Shown here piece after piece: positions 1 to 5,835 of a DNA stretch of 7,045 nucleotides. The DNA is taken from NCBI GenBank assembly GCA_964452105.1, contig CAYVLI010000013.1, forward strand, positions 1-7,045, in the 5' to 3' direction. Position 1 is the first letter of the stretch, and every line of letters begins with the position of its first letter. A program made the translations under genes and the position numbers. This DNA comes from CAYVLI01 sp964452105 [NCBI: uncultured Nitrospinota bacterium]. GTDB taxonomy: Bacteria > JAUXIQ01. The notes beneath the pieces were generated by a model, which was not told where the DNA came from, ran no database searches, and was given only the letters and a program-made list of their open reading frames with translations.

Positions 1-133
1 TATCCAGCAGCGCATTGGCCAGCCTGTTGACCCGCAAATTGAGTTCACCGTATGTCAATCTTCTTTCTTCGTAAACAAGCGCTGTCTTTGTCCTGTCGAG
101 CTGCGGTCTGGTCAGCAGTTGCCCTATGTTCAT
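1..133 (-). CDS. AMP-binding acyl-CoA synthetase-like protein, N-terminal fragment
   Basis: Only the first 44 codons are present; the gene runs off the left edge. The visible protein begins MNIGQLLTRPQLDRTK and continues through ALVYEERRLTYGELN to VNRLANALLD. The 'alVyeerrlTYgELn.rvNrlAnaL' pattern is typical of the N-terminus of adenylate-forming enzymes (AMP-dependent synthetases and ligases), which activate a carboxylic acid with ATP and usually transfer it to CoA. A free start so close to this motif favours a stand-alone acyl-CoA synthetase over an NRPS adenylation module. Substrate cannot be inferred because the ATP-binding and acyl-binding motifs lie outside the window. The ATG is supported by a very strong Shine-Dalgarno (GGAGGAGG, 141-148) seven bases upstream. 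It lies 96 bp downstream of ald in the same direction, with no clear terminator between, so co-transcription is possible. Confidence 0.8.
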   Translation of the reverse strand, partial: MNIGQLLTRPQLDRTKTALVYEERRLTYGELNLRVNRLANALLD

Positions 134-140
134 CCTTTTG

Positions 141-148
141 CCTCCTCC
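141..148 (-). promoter_or_regulatory. Shine-Dalgarno of the AMP-binding gene
   Basis: GGAGGAGG on the minus strand, seven bases before the ATG at 133. This is the strongest ribosome binding site in the window and fixes the start of the truncated synthetase gene. Confidence 0.8.
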
Positions 149-172
149 AGTATAGAAGACTTGTCTGATTCT

Positions 173-195
173 ACGGCAGGATTACGTCCTGCTGT
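173..195. other. Hairpin-forming inverted repeat between ald and the AMP-binding gene
   Basis: The arms at 173-181 and 187-195 pair over nine positions around a five-base loop (TTACG). The core GCAGGA/TCCTGC is perfect. The outer part has one G-T pair when read on the plus strand, which becomes an A-C mismatch in the minus-strand transcript. Neither side carries a T-run, so it is not a standard intrinsic terminator. It could be an operator or a transcript-stabilising stem, but no function can be assigned. Confidence 0.35.
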
Positions 196-229
196 CTGTT
201 CATATAGTGTCTTTGATTTTCAATACTGC

Positions 230-1345
230 TCATCGGAGTACTTCCGTCACAGGGTCATAGGGATATCCCAGGGATTCGGCGACTGCGGGATGAGTGACCT
301 TGCCTCTGGCCAGGTTCACCCCTCTGGCCAGTGCGACATTTTCGCTGGCGGCTCTTTGACAACCCTTATCTGCAACCTGAAGGACGTACCGCATGGTGGC
401 GTTGGCGAGGGCGTAAGTGGACGTCCGGCTCACTGCGCCGGGAATATTTGTGACGCAATAATGTACTACTCCGTTATACTTGAAGGTGGGACTACGGTGC
501 GAAGTGGGCCTGGAAGTTTCAACACATCCGCCCTGGTCTATTGCCACATCAACAACAACAGCTCCATCGAGCATACCATCCACCATCTCCCTGGACACTA
601 CGTGGGGCGTCCTGGCCCCCGGCCTGAGCACTGCACCGACGACCAGGTCCGCCTTGGCCACCTCTGCGGACACGTTATAAACATCGGGGACCAACGTAGT
701 TACCCCGCCTCCAAAGATTTCATCCAGATAACCAAGCCTTTCAGGGTTGACATCCATAATCTTTACCCTGGCCCCCATGCCTGCGGCCACTCTTGCTGCG
801 TTAGAACCTACCACACCACCTCCAATGATAACTACATGACCCGGCTCGACCCCCGGCACTCCACCCAGGAGAACACCTCTTCCCCCCTCTTCGCGCTCCA
901 GGCATTTGGCCCCTTCCTGTATGGACATCCTGCCTGCCACCTCGCTCATGGGAGTGAGGATAGGGAGTGTCCCGTTTTCCGACTGAACCGTTTCATAGGC
1001 CACGGCAATAAGATTTTTCTCCAACATCGCGTTGGTCAGCTCCCTGGAAGCAGCCAGATGCAAGAAGCAGCAAAAAATCTGCCCCTCTTGAAAATAGGGA
1101 TATTCCCGGGGAAGCGGTTCCTTGACCTTCATGATCATCTCCGCCTCCCCATACAGCTCGGCGGAAGTCTCTATTATCTGAGCCCCTGCCGAGATGAATT
1201 CCTCATCAGTTATGCCGCTCCCCAAACCCGCACCTTCCTGCAAAAGCAGGGAGTGCCCGTTCTTAACAAGAGCTGAAACTCCCGCCGGAGTTATGCCGAC
1301 CCTGTGCTCGTCTTCTTTTATCTCTGCAGGGACTCCAACTATCAT
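230..1345 (-). CDS. ald: Alanine dehydrogenase (NAD-dependent)
   Basis: Catalyses the reversible oxidative deamination of L-alanine to pyruvate and ammonia with NAD+, in the cytoplasm. At 371 aa it has the usual family length and is colinear with Bacillus-type Ald from MIVGVPAEIK to the C-terminus. Expected residues are all present: Arg15 and Lys75 (substrate binding, the latter in MKVKEPLP), His96 (catalytic, in FLHLAA), the Rossmann GGGVVG at 175-180, Asp198 at the end of the second strand (NAD rather than NADP preference), and Asp270 in VDVAIDQGG. The ATG at 1345 has GGGAG five bases upstream. It is the first gene after the rplQ terminator, so it is probably a separate unit, perhaps shared with the synthetase gene downstream. 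I saw no convincing -35/-10 pair in its leader. The related NAD(P) transhydrogenase alpha subunit is less likely given the length and full Ald motifs. Confidence 0.97.
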   Translation of the reverse strand: MIVGVPAEIKEDEHRVGITPAGVSALVKNGHSLLLQEGAGLGSGITDEEFISAGAQIIETSAELYGEAEMIMKVKEPLPREYPYFQEGQIFCCFLHLAASRELTNAMLEKNLIAVAYETVQSENGTLPILTPMSEVAGRMSIQEGAKCLEREEGGRGVLLGGVPGVEPGHVVIIGGGVVGSNAARVAAGMGARVKIMDVNPERLGYLDEIFGGGVTTLVPDVYNVSAEVAKADLVVGAVLRPGARTPHVVSREMVDGMLDGAVVVDVAIDQGGCVETSRPTSHRSPTFKYNGVVHYCVTNIPGAVSRTSTYALANATMRYVLQVADKGCQRAASENVALARGVNLARGKVTHPAVAESLGYPYDPVTEVLR

Positions 1346-1422
1346 ATTCTCTCCCGGCGGCCACTGTAGCTAAAGCATAAAAGTTATCTACTCTCATATC
1401 TTAGCACTTCACCTGATAAAGA

Positions 1423-1451
1423 AAAAGGGCGGATTTAAAATCCGCCCTTTT
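1423..1451 (-). terminator. Rho-independent terminator after rplQ
   Basis: A 13-bp perfect stem (1423-1435 with 1439-1451) with a three-base loop. Its GC core is GGGCGG/CCGCCC. In the minus-strand transcript the stem runs into UUUUUCUUU, the signature of an intrinsic terminator. It lies 44 bases past the rplQ stop codon and closes the ribosomal operon. The symmetric sequence also carries a T-rich stretch on the plus side (TTTTCTTCTATTT), so it could work in both directions, although no plus-strand gene is seen. Confidence 0.93.
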
Positions 1452-1494
1452 CTTCTATTTACAAACATCCAATGACGTTCAGGCCTCGATTACT

Positions 1495-1926
1495 TCACAT
1501 TGCTTCCTCTTTATTCTGCCTTTTCCTGGTGGTTTTCTCTTCCTGAATCTTTTTCTTTTTCTCAAGCACGTCCGTATCCATAAGCTCCACCAGGGCCATC
1601 GGCGCCGCATCCCCGCGCCGGTAGCCGAGTTTCATTACTCTGGTGTAGCCGCCGTTCCTGTCGGTAAACCTGGGCCCCAGTTCCTGGAATAATTTCTGTA
1701 CCACTTTTTTGTCGTTAATATCCGCCGCAACCAGTCTGCGGGCATGGAGGTCTCCCCTCTTGGCGAGGGTTATTATACGTTCGGCAAAACTTCGCAGCAC
1801 CTTCGCCTTCGCCTTTGTGGTCTCTATGCGCTCGTGCCTGAAAAGCGACACCGCCAAATTGCGCATCAGCGCTTTTCTATGGGCTGCCGTTCTCCCCAGC
1901 TTTTTTCCACGTTTTAAATGCCTCAT
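1495..1926 (-). CDS. rplQ: 50S ribosomal protein L17
   Basis: Component of the large ribosomal subunit near the peptide exit tunnel. The N-terminus ([12 protein letters not shown], then [10 protein letters not shown]) and the stretch [24 protein letters not shown] at about residues 92-115 are diagnostic of the family. At 143 aa it is longer than E. coli L17 (127) or B. subtilis L17 (120). The extra length is a charged Lys/Glu-rich tail from about residue 119 to the end (DVLEKKKK...NKEEAM). The start at 1926 is fixed by the conserved first residues. The upstream AAAGGG is rather far (10 bases), so initiation may be helped by coupling to rpoA, 58 bp upstream. It is the last gene of the operon, followed by the terminator. 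Confidence 0.97.
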   Translation of the reverse strand: MRHLKRGKKLGRTAAHRKALMRNLAVSLFRHERIETTKAKAKVLRSFAERIITLAKRGDLHARRLVAADINDKKVVQKLFQELGPRFTDRNGGYTRVMKLGYRRGDAAPMALVELMDTDVLEKKKKIQEEKTTRKRQNKEEAM

Positions 1927-1984
1927 CTTTATGAAACCCTTTCATTAACGGCTCCAGCCTACAAACAACCAGAAACATTGCCCT

Positions 1985-2989
1985 TTAAATCGTGATCGTC
2001 TCTTCTTCTATTTCAGGGAGGTCGAACTCCTCCAGATTCATGCCCAAGGTTAAGTTCATCTCCTTGAGTATTTCCTTGATTTCATTGAGAGATTTTCTTC
2101 CGAAATTCCTGGTTTTCAACATTTCCTGTTCCGTCTTCTCCACCAGATCGGAGATGGTCTTTATGTCTGCATTCTTCAGACAATTGGCGGACCTCACGGA
2201 AAGCTCCAGCTCTTCGACGCTTCTGGCCAGGTTCCGAGCCATCTCATATTTCTCCTCGTCAATTTCCGGCACCGGGGCCTCTTCCTTTTCCTCGAAGTTT
2301 ATGAATATCTGGAGATGGTCTTTAAGTATCTTGGCTGCTTGAGCGATGGCGTCCTCGGGGCTGATGCTACCGTCTGTGGAAACTTCAAGAATGAGTTTGT
2401 CGTAGTCCGTAGAGAAGCCGACCCTGGTTTTTTCCACCTTGAAGTTAGCCTTACGAACCGGTGAATAAATAGCGTCTATGGGTATCATCTGTGCGGGCAT
2501 ACCGTCATCTATGTTTTGCTCCGCGGGGACGTAGCCATGGCCATCCTTCACCAGAAGCTCCATGTTCAGCTTCCCTTCCTTGTTGAGGGTCGCTATGTGC
2601 TGCTCGGGGTTCAACACCTCCACATCCGGGCCGGTTTCAAAATCCACTGCGCTGACTACCTTTTCCCCTTCTGCTTCCAGGTGCATGGTCACAAAGTTCT
2701 CGGTGTGTTTTTTCAGCTTTACTTCCTTGATGTTAAGGATTATATCCGAAACATCCTCCAAGACGCCGGGCAGCGTTGAAAATTCGTGATAGACGCCTTC
2801 GATCTGCACCGCGGTAACGGCTGCTCCTGAAAGCGAGGAAAGCAGCACCCTGCGCAAAGAATTACCCAGGGTAGCTCCGAATCCACGTTCCAGGGGTTCT
2901 GCAACAAATCTTCCAAAGGTTGGAGTGAGGGTCTCCTTCTCACATTCCAGCCTTCTCGGCTTCTGAAAATTTAACAAAAGCGCATCCAT
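1985..2989 (-). CDS. rpoA: DNA-directed RNA polymerase subunit alpha
   Basis: The 334-aa alpha subunit dimerises to scaffold beta and beta' and contacts promoter UP elements and activators. The N-terminal domain (about 1-233) has the assembly motif GNSLRR at 42-47, followed by VLLSSLSGAAVTAVQIEGV. An acidic linker (about 233-258) leads to the C-terminal domain, where LSVRSANCLK places Arg267 at the position of E. coli Arg265, the main DNA-contact residue. FGRKSLNEIKE and LGM complete the helix-hairpin-helix fold. The protein ends in an acidic tail (residues 319-330, rich in Glu). Start ATG at 2989 has GGAGG at 3002-3006, with a long spacing of 12 bases. The 79-bp gap after rpsD may hold a small leader ORF, listed separately. 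Confidence 0.98.
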   Translation of the reverse strand: MDALLLNFQKPRRLECEKETLTPTFGRFVAEPLERGFGATLGNSLRRVLLSSLSGAAVTAVQIEGVYHEFSTLPGVLEDVSDIILNIKEVKLKKHTENFVTMHLEAEGEKVVSAVDFETGPDVEVLNPEQHIATLNKEGKLNMELLVKDGHGYVPAEQNIDDGMPAQMIPIDAIYSPVRKANFKVEKTRVGFSTDYDKLILEVSTDGSISPEDAIAQAAKILKDHLQIFINFEEKEEAPVPEIDEEKYEMARNLARSVEELELSVRSANCLKNADIKTISDLVEKTEQEMLKTRNFGRKSLNEIKEILKEMNLTLGMNLEEFDLPEIEEETITI

Positions 2990-2996
2990 TTAAATC

Positions 2997-3044
2997 TTAT
3001 ACCTCCGAAATATAGATAAAAGACATGGCTGAAAAACTTCGCAT
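2997..3044 (-). other. Possible 15-codon leader ORF upstream of rpoA
   Basis: In the rpsD-rpoA gap, an ATG at 3044 opens a 15-codon frame (MRSFSAMSFIYISEV) ending with TAA at 2999-2997. It has its own ribosome-binding-like sequence GAGGGG (3051-3056), six bases before the ATG. The last sense codons read through the rpoA Shine-Dalgarno, and the stop lies seven bases before the rpoA ATG, in a different frame. This geometry would allow translational coupling. The frame is short enough to arise by chance, and I recognise no homolog. Confidence 0.22.
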
Positions 3045-3068
3045 CTCAAGCCCCTCTAAACGCCAGTT

Positions 3069-3698
3069 CTACCTTGAATAGTACTCGACAACCAACTGCT
3101 CATTTATAGGCGCCGTAATATCATCTCTCGAAGGTACTTCTAACACAGTACACTTCATGTTATCCTTATCAAGTTCCAGCCAACCCGGAATGCCCCTGTG
3201 CTCGACTGCCTCCAGCGAGTTCTTGATGCTCTCTATTTTCCTGCTCTTCTCTTTTATCGCGACTATCTCGCCGGGTTTCAGACGGTAGGAAGGAATATCC
3301 ACTTTCTTTCCGTTTACGGTCACGTGGGTGTGGCGAACAAGCTGTCTTGCCGAACTCCTGGATGGCGCGAAACCAGCTCTGAGCACCACGTTATCCAACC
3401 TTAACTCAAGTATTCGCAGAAGGTTCTCGCCGGTTACACCCTTCTTTTTATCGGCCTGTTTGAAATAGCTGCGAAATTGGTTCTCCAGCAATCCATAAGT
3501 CCGCTTGACTTTCTGCTTCTCCCTGAGGTGTAGTCCATATTCAGACTGCTTCATTCTACGCCTGCGGCGCTGCTCCCCGGGAGGAAAATTCCTCTTTTCT
3601 ATGGCGCACCTATCACTAAGGCATCTCTCGCCCTTCAGAAAGATCTTCTCTCCTTCCCTCCGGCAGAGCTTGCATACTGCATCATTGTACCTGGCCAA
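3069..3698 (-). CDS. rpsD: 30S ribosomal protein S4 (zinc-binding form, TTG start)
   Basis: Primary 16S rRNA-binding protein that nucleates assembly of the 30S body and takes part in decoding fidelity; S4 also represses its own operon in several bacteria. Cys9, Cys12, Cys26 and Cys31 (C-x2-C-x13-C-x4-C) form the N-terminal zinc site of the C+ type. The S4 RNA-binding domain follows, with RLDNVVLRAGFAPSRSSARQLVRH at about 100-123, then VNGKKVDIPSYRLKPGE. At 209 aa it matches the normal length. The start codon is TTG at 3698: no in-frame ATG lies upstream in the gap, the next internal Met is residue 49, and TTG gives the conserved beginning MARY. GAGGAG (3705-3710) sits six bases upstream. It lies 48 bp after rpsK and ends in TAG. 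Confidence 0.97.
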   Translation of the reverse strand: MARYNDAVCKLCRREGEKIFLKGERCLSDRCAIEKRNFPPGEQRRRRRMKQSEYGLHLREKQKVKRTYGLLENQFRSYFKQADKKKGVTGENLLRILELRLDNVVLRAGFAPSRSSARQLVRHTHVTVNGKKVDIPSYRLKPGEIVAIKEKSRKIESIKNSLEAVEHRGIPGWLELDKDNMKCTVLEVPSRDDITAPINEQLVVEYYSR

Positions 3699-3704
3699 AG
3701 TTTT

Positions 3705-3710
3705 CTCCTC
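3705..3710 (-). promoter_or_regulatory. Shine-Dalgarno that sets the TTG start of rpsD
   Basis: GAGGAG on the minus strand, six bases before the TTG at 3698. With the family-conserved MARY start, it identifies TTG as the true initiation codon. Confidence 0.85.
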
Positions 3711-3746
3711 TGATAACTTGAAATATTGACCTACGGCTAAAGCATC

Positions 3747-4142
3747 TCACACCCGGCGCCGTTTCGGGGGGCGGCATCCATTGTGAGGGATGGGGGTTAC
3801 GTCCCTGATCATGGTCACCTCGAGGCCAACCGCCTTCAAGGACCTTATGGCAGCCTCCCTGCCCGCGCCTGGCCCTTTGACTTGCACTTCCACTCTCTTC
3901 ACCCCCATATCCATTGCTCGCTTGGCTGCGGTCTCCGCAGTCATTTGAGCAGCAAAGGGTGTGCTTTTCCTCGAACCTTTGAACCCCTGTCCTCCAGCAC
4001 TGGCCCAGGTCAACACGTTCCCAGAAACATCTGAAATTGTTACCATCGTATTATTAAAAGTCGATTGAATATGGACAATCCCCTCGCTTACTACTCGCCT
4101 TTCCTTTTTCTTGCGCCCGCTCTGTTTTTTTGTCTTAGCCAT
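3747..4142 (-). CDS. rpsK: 30S ribosomal protein S11
   Basis: Small-subunit platform protein next to the E site, contacting 16S rRNA and S18/S21. At 131 aa it has the usual bacterial length. Family landmarks are [18 protein letters not shown] (21-38), the glycine-rich [15 protein letters not shown] (88-102) and the C-terminal [18 protein letters not shown] (114-131). The Asn-Gly at 121-122 corresponds to the site in E. coli S11 where isoaspartate is formed. The N-terminus is strongly basic. It starts eight bases after the rpsM stop, and its GAGGG ribosome binding site (4147-4151) overlaps that stop codon, which indicates translational coupling. Confidence 0.98.
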   Translation of the reverse strand: MAKTKKQSGRKKKERRVVSEGIVHIQSTFNNTMVTISDVSGNVLTWASAGGQGFKGSRKSTPFAAQMTAETAAKRAMDMGVKRVEVQVKGPGAGREAAIRSLKAVGLEVTMIRDVTPIPHNGCRPPKRRRV

Positions 4143-4150
4143 ATTTCCCT

Positions 4151-4522
4151 CTATTTCTTGGCCCGCATGCCGACTTTCTTGCCTGGTCCCTTCTTGGTGC
4201 GGGCGTTGGTCTTGGTCCTTTGCCCTCGCGCCGGAAGGCTTCGTCTATGTCTCAAACCCCTATAACAGCCTATGTCCATCAGCCGCTTTATGTTGAAAGA
4301 CACTTCCCGCCTGAGGTCGCCCTCTATCTTGCAACCCTGTTCTATAATCTCCCTCAGGTGTATTATGTCCTTTTCGGTCAGGTCTTTAACTCTTATGTTG
4401 GAATCCAGCTGCGCGTTCTCCAGGATTCTTTTGGCCAAAGACCGACCTACACCGTGTATGTAAGTGAGAGCCACTCCAACCCGCTTATCATTGGGAATAT
4501 CAACTCCTGAGATTCGGGCCAT
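4151..4522 (-). CDS. rpsM: 30S ribosomal protein S13
   Basis: Head protein of the 30S subunit that forms inter-subunit bridges with L5 and L31 and reaches towards the P-site tRNA through its C-terminal tail. At 123 aa it matches the family. It begins [21 protein letters not shown], contains the [10 protein letters not shown] helix-turn region (21-30), and carries the family signature [21 protein letters not shown] (88-108) before a basic tail ([14 protein letters not shown]). The ATG has a strong AAGGAGG at 4531-4537, eight bases upstream. It is 66 bp downstream of rpmJ and overlaps rpsK signals at its end. Confidence 0.98.
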   Translation of the reverse strand: MARISGVDIPNDKRVGVALTYIHGVGRSLAKRILENAQLDSNIRVKDLTEKDIIHLREIIEQGCKIEGDLRREVSFNIKRLMDIGCYRGLRHRRSLPARGQRTKTNARTKKGPGKKVGMRAKK

Positions 4523-4588
4523 ATACTGCTCCTCCTTCGCTGCGCTTTGAATTGAACATATCAGGTATCAATTGCTGCTTGAGGGGCG

Positions 4589-4702
4589 CTATCCCTGCCT
4601 CTGTTTATGTTTGGGATTATCGCAAATTACCCGCACCACGCCCTTGCGCCTTATGACCTTGCACTTGTCGCAAATTGGTTTAACGGAAGCTTTTACCTTC
4701 AT
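4589..4702 (-). CDS. rpmJ: 50S ribosomal protein L36 (zinc-binding form)
   Basis: A 37-residue ribosomal protein of the large subunit. The translation starts [20 protein letters not shown] and ends NPKHKQRQG, colinear with standard L36. Cys11, Cys14, Cys27 and His32 (C-x2-C-x12-C-x4-H) make up the zinc ribbon of the C+ type. The ATG at 4702 has GGAG eight bases upstream, and the stop is TAG at 4589-4591. It lies between infA and rpsM, its standard place in Gram-positive bacteria. The gaps on either side (74 and 66 bp) hold no other gene I can support. Confidence 0.97.
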   Translation of the reverse strand: MKVKASVKPICDKCKVIRRKGVVRVICDNPKHKQRQG

Positions 4703-4776
4703 CAATACGTCTCCAGAAAAAAGTAGATTCTATCTCCTGTCACCCCACATATCCTTTTGCACGGCAGAAAGACTGC

Positions 4777-4995
4777 CTACTTATAGCGGTATGTGATCCT
4801 TCCCCTGGTCAGATCATAGGGAGAGAGCTCTACTTTAACCTTATCCCCGGGCAATATCCTTATGAAATGCATGCGCATCTTTCCCGATATGTGGGCAAGT
4901 ACCCTGTGCCCGTTATCCAGCTCAACCCTGAACATGGCATTGGGGAGAGGTTCTACTACCGTACCTATGACCTCTATTGCTTCTTCTTTCGGCAT
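4777..4995 (-). CDS. infA: Translation initiation factor IF-1
   Basis: Binds the ribosomal A site during initiation and assists IF-2 and IF-3. The 72-aa protein is a single OB-fold (S1-like) domain: [20 protein letters not shown] (8-27), then [20 protein letters not shown] (29-48), then [23 protein letters not shown] to the end. The open frame extends upstream to a Met at 5046, but that would add 17 residues with no family counterpart. The start at 4995 gives the normal length and has AAGGA at 5001-5005, five bases upstream. It lies 73 bp after map; the KOW-domain gene found at this place in some Bacillota is absent. Confidence 0.98.
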   Translation of the reverse strand: MPKEEAIEVIGTVVEPLPNAMFRVELDNGHRVLAHISGKMRMHFIRILPGDKVKVELSPYDLTRGRITYRYK

Positions 4996-5021
4996 TTGTG
5001 TCCTTTTCTTTTCCTCTATCC

Positions 5022-5068
5022 AGGGAAAATAAAGATTGACACACATAGATAAAACTCAGATTTTCCCT
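5022..5068. repeat. Perfect 9-bp inverted repeat in the map-infA gap
   Basis: AGGGAAAAT (5022-5030) and ATTTTCCCT (5060-5068) are exact reverse complements separated by 29 bases. The second arm directly abuts the map stop codon (5069-5071), so in the transcript the stem would begin right after map translation ends and finish 26 bases before the infA ATG. The stem is AT-rich with three G-C pairs and no following T-run, so termination is unlikely. It could be an RNA processing or stabilising structure. Confidence 0.5.
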
Positions 5069-5827
5069 CTATATCACGCTTAGAATCCTGGGGCCCTCAT
5101 CGGTGATGGCTACAGTGTGTTCAAAATGCGCCGACAGTGAGCCGTCTGAGGTGATTACCGTCCAGTTATCGTTGCGTATTTTAACAGAGCTACCGCCTAC
5201 GTTCACCATGGGCTCTATGGCCAATGTCATACCTCTTTTGAGCTTTACTCCTCTTCCGGAAGGTCCGAAGTTGGGTACCTGCGGTTCCTCGTGCAGGTTC
5301 GTCCCGATGCCGTGTCCGACGAAATCACGGACTACCGAGTAACCGTGATTTTCCGCCAGACACTGGATGGCGTGCCCTATATCGGAGAGGTAGTTCCCTT
5401 CCACAGCTTGGTCTATTCCTGCGTAAAGAGCTTCTTCGCAGACTTTGATGAGCTTCTCTGCTTCGGGAGCCAGCTCTCCCACCCCTACTGTCATCGCGGA
5501 ATCACCATAGTATCCGTCTTTCAGAACACCCACGTCAATGCTAATTAGTTCTCCCTTCTTCAGCTTCCTCTTGGACGGAATGCCGTGAACCACCTCGTTA
5601 TTTAACGAAATACACAGTGTACAAGGGAAAACCAGCCCTCCCTTCTTGTAACCTTTAAACGCCGGCCTGGCTCTGCTTTTGATGATTAAATCTTCCGCTA
5701 TCCTGTCAAGCTCCAGTGTGGTTATACCCTCCCTTATATTCTTCTTGAGCTCCTCCAAGACCTCTGCCACGAGCTTTCCAGCAACGGCCATCTTCTCTAT
5801 TTCTTCGCTGGTTTTATATATTATCAT
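5069..5827 (-). CDS. map: Methionine aminopeptidase, type I
   Basis: Removes the initiator methionine from new proteins when the second residue is small. At 252 aa it is a plain type Ia enzyme with no N-terminal zinc finger or SEC-C extension. The five metal ligands of the pita-bread fold are visible: Asp98 (SIDVG), Asp109 (YYGDSA), His172 (FVGHGIG), Glu205 (LAIEPM) and Glu236 (HFEHT). His81 (VVHGIP) matches the substrate-binding histidine. The N-terminus MIIYKTSEEIEKM is typical. The start lies only eight bases past the adk stop, and the nearest Shine-Dalgarno-like GGGAG (5841-5845) is 13 bases away inside adk, which suggests coupled translation with adk. Confidence 0.98.
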   Translation of the reverse strand: MIIYKTSEEIEKMAVAGKLVAEVLEELKKNIREGITTLELDRIAEDLIIKSRARPAFKGYKKGGLVFPCTLCISLNNEVVHGIPSKRKLKKGELISIDVGVLKDGYYGDSAMTVGVGELAPEAEKLIKVCEEALYAGIDQAVEGNYLSDIGHAIQCLAENHGYSVVRDFVGHGIGTNLHEEPQVPNFGPSGRGVKLKRGMTLAIEPMVNVGGSSVKIRNDNWTVITSDGSLSAHFEHTVAITDEGPRILSVI

Positions 5828-5835
5828 GGGTGATT

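Noticed and set aside
119-1276. Long 385-codon open frame on the plus strand opposite ald
   Set aside because: It is almost entirely antisense to a full-length alanine dehydrogenase with all catalytic residues, its product resembles no known family, and no good ribosome binding site precedes it. It follows from the codon bias of ald.
1346-1422. Promoter for ald in the minus-strand leader (TATGCT as a possible -10)
   Set aside because: No acceptable -35 element lies 16-18 bases upstream. A promoter is expected after the terminator, but I cannot place it from sequence alone.
4550-4573. Inverted repeat AATTGA/TCAATT in the rpmJ-rpsM gap
   Set aside because: Only six pairs, mostly A-T, with a 12-base loop. 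It is too weak to claim as a structure or as an S4 binding site.
4703-4776. Six-codon frame (MWGDRR) in the infA-rpmJ gap
   Set aside because: Its AAAGGA lies directly against the ATG, which is too close for a working ribosome binding site, and the frame is too short to distinguish from chance.
4996-5046. Upstream Met that would extend IF-1 by 17 residues
   Set aside because: The extension has no family counterpart, while the start at 4995 gives the exact 72-residue length and a well-spaced AAGGA.
5036-5064. TTGACA on the plus strand with a weak -10 (GATTTT) 17 bases downstream
   Set aside because: The -10 match is poor and the direction is antisense to map, with no plus-strand gene to serve.
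5701-5740. TTGACA on the minus strand inside map as an internal promoter
   Set aside because: No good -10 hexamer lies at the right distance; it is within conserved coding sequence.
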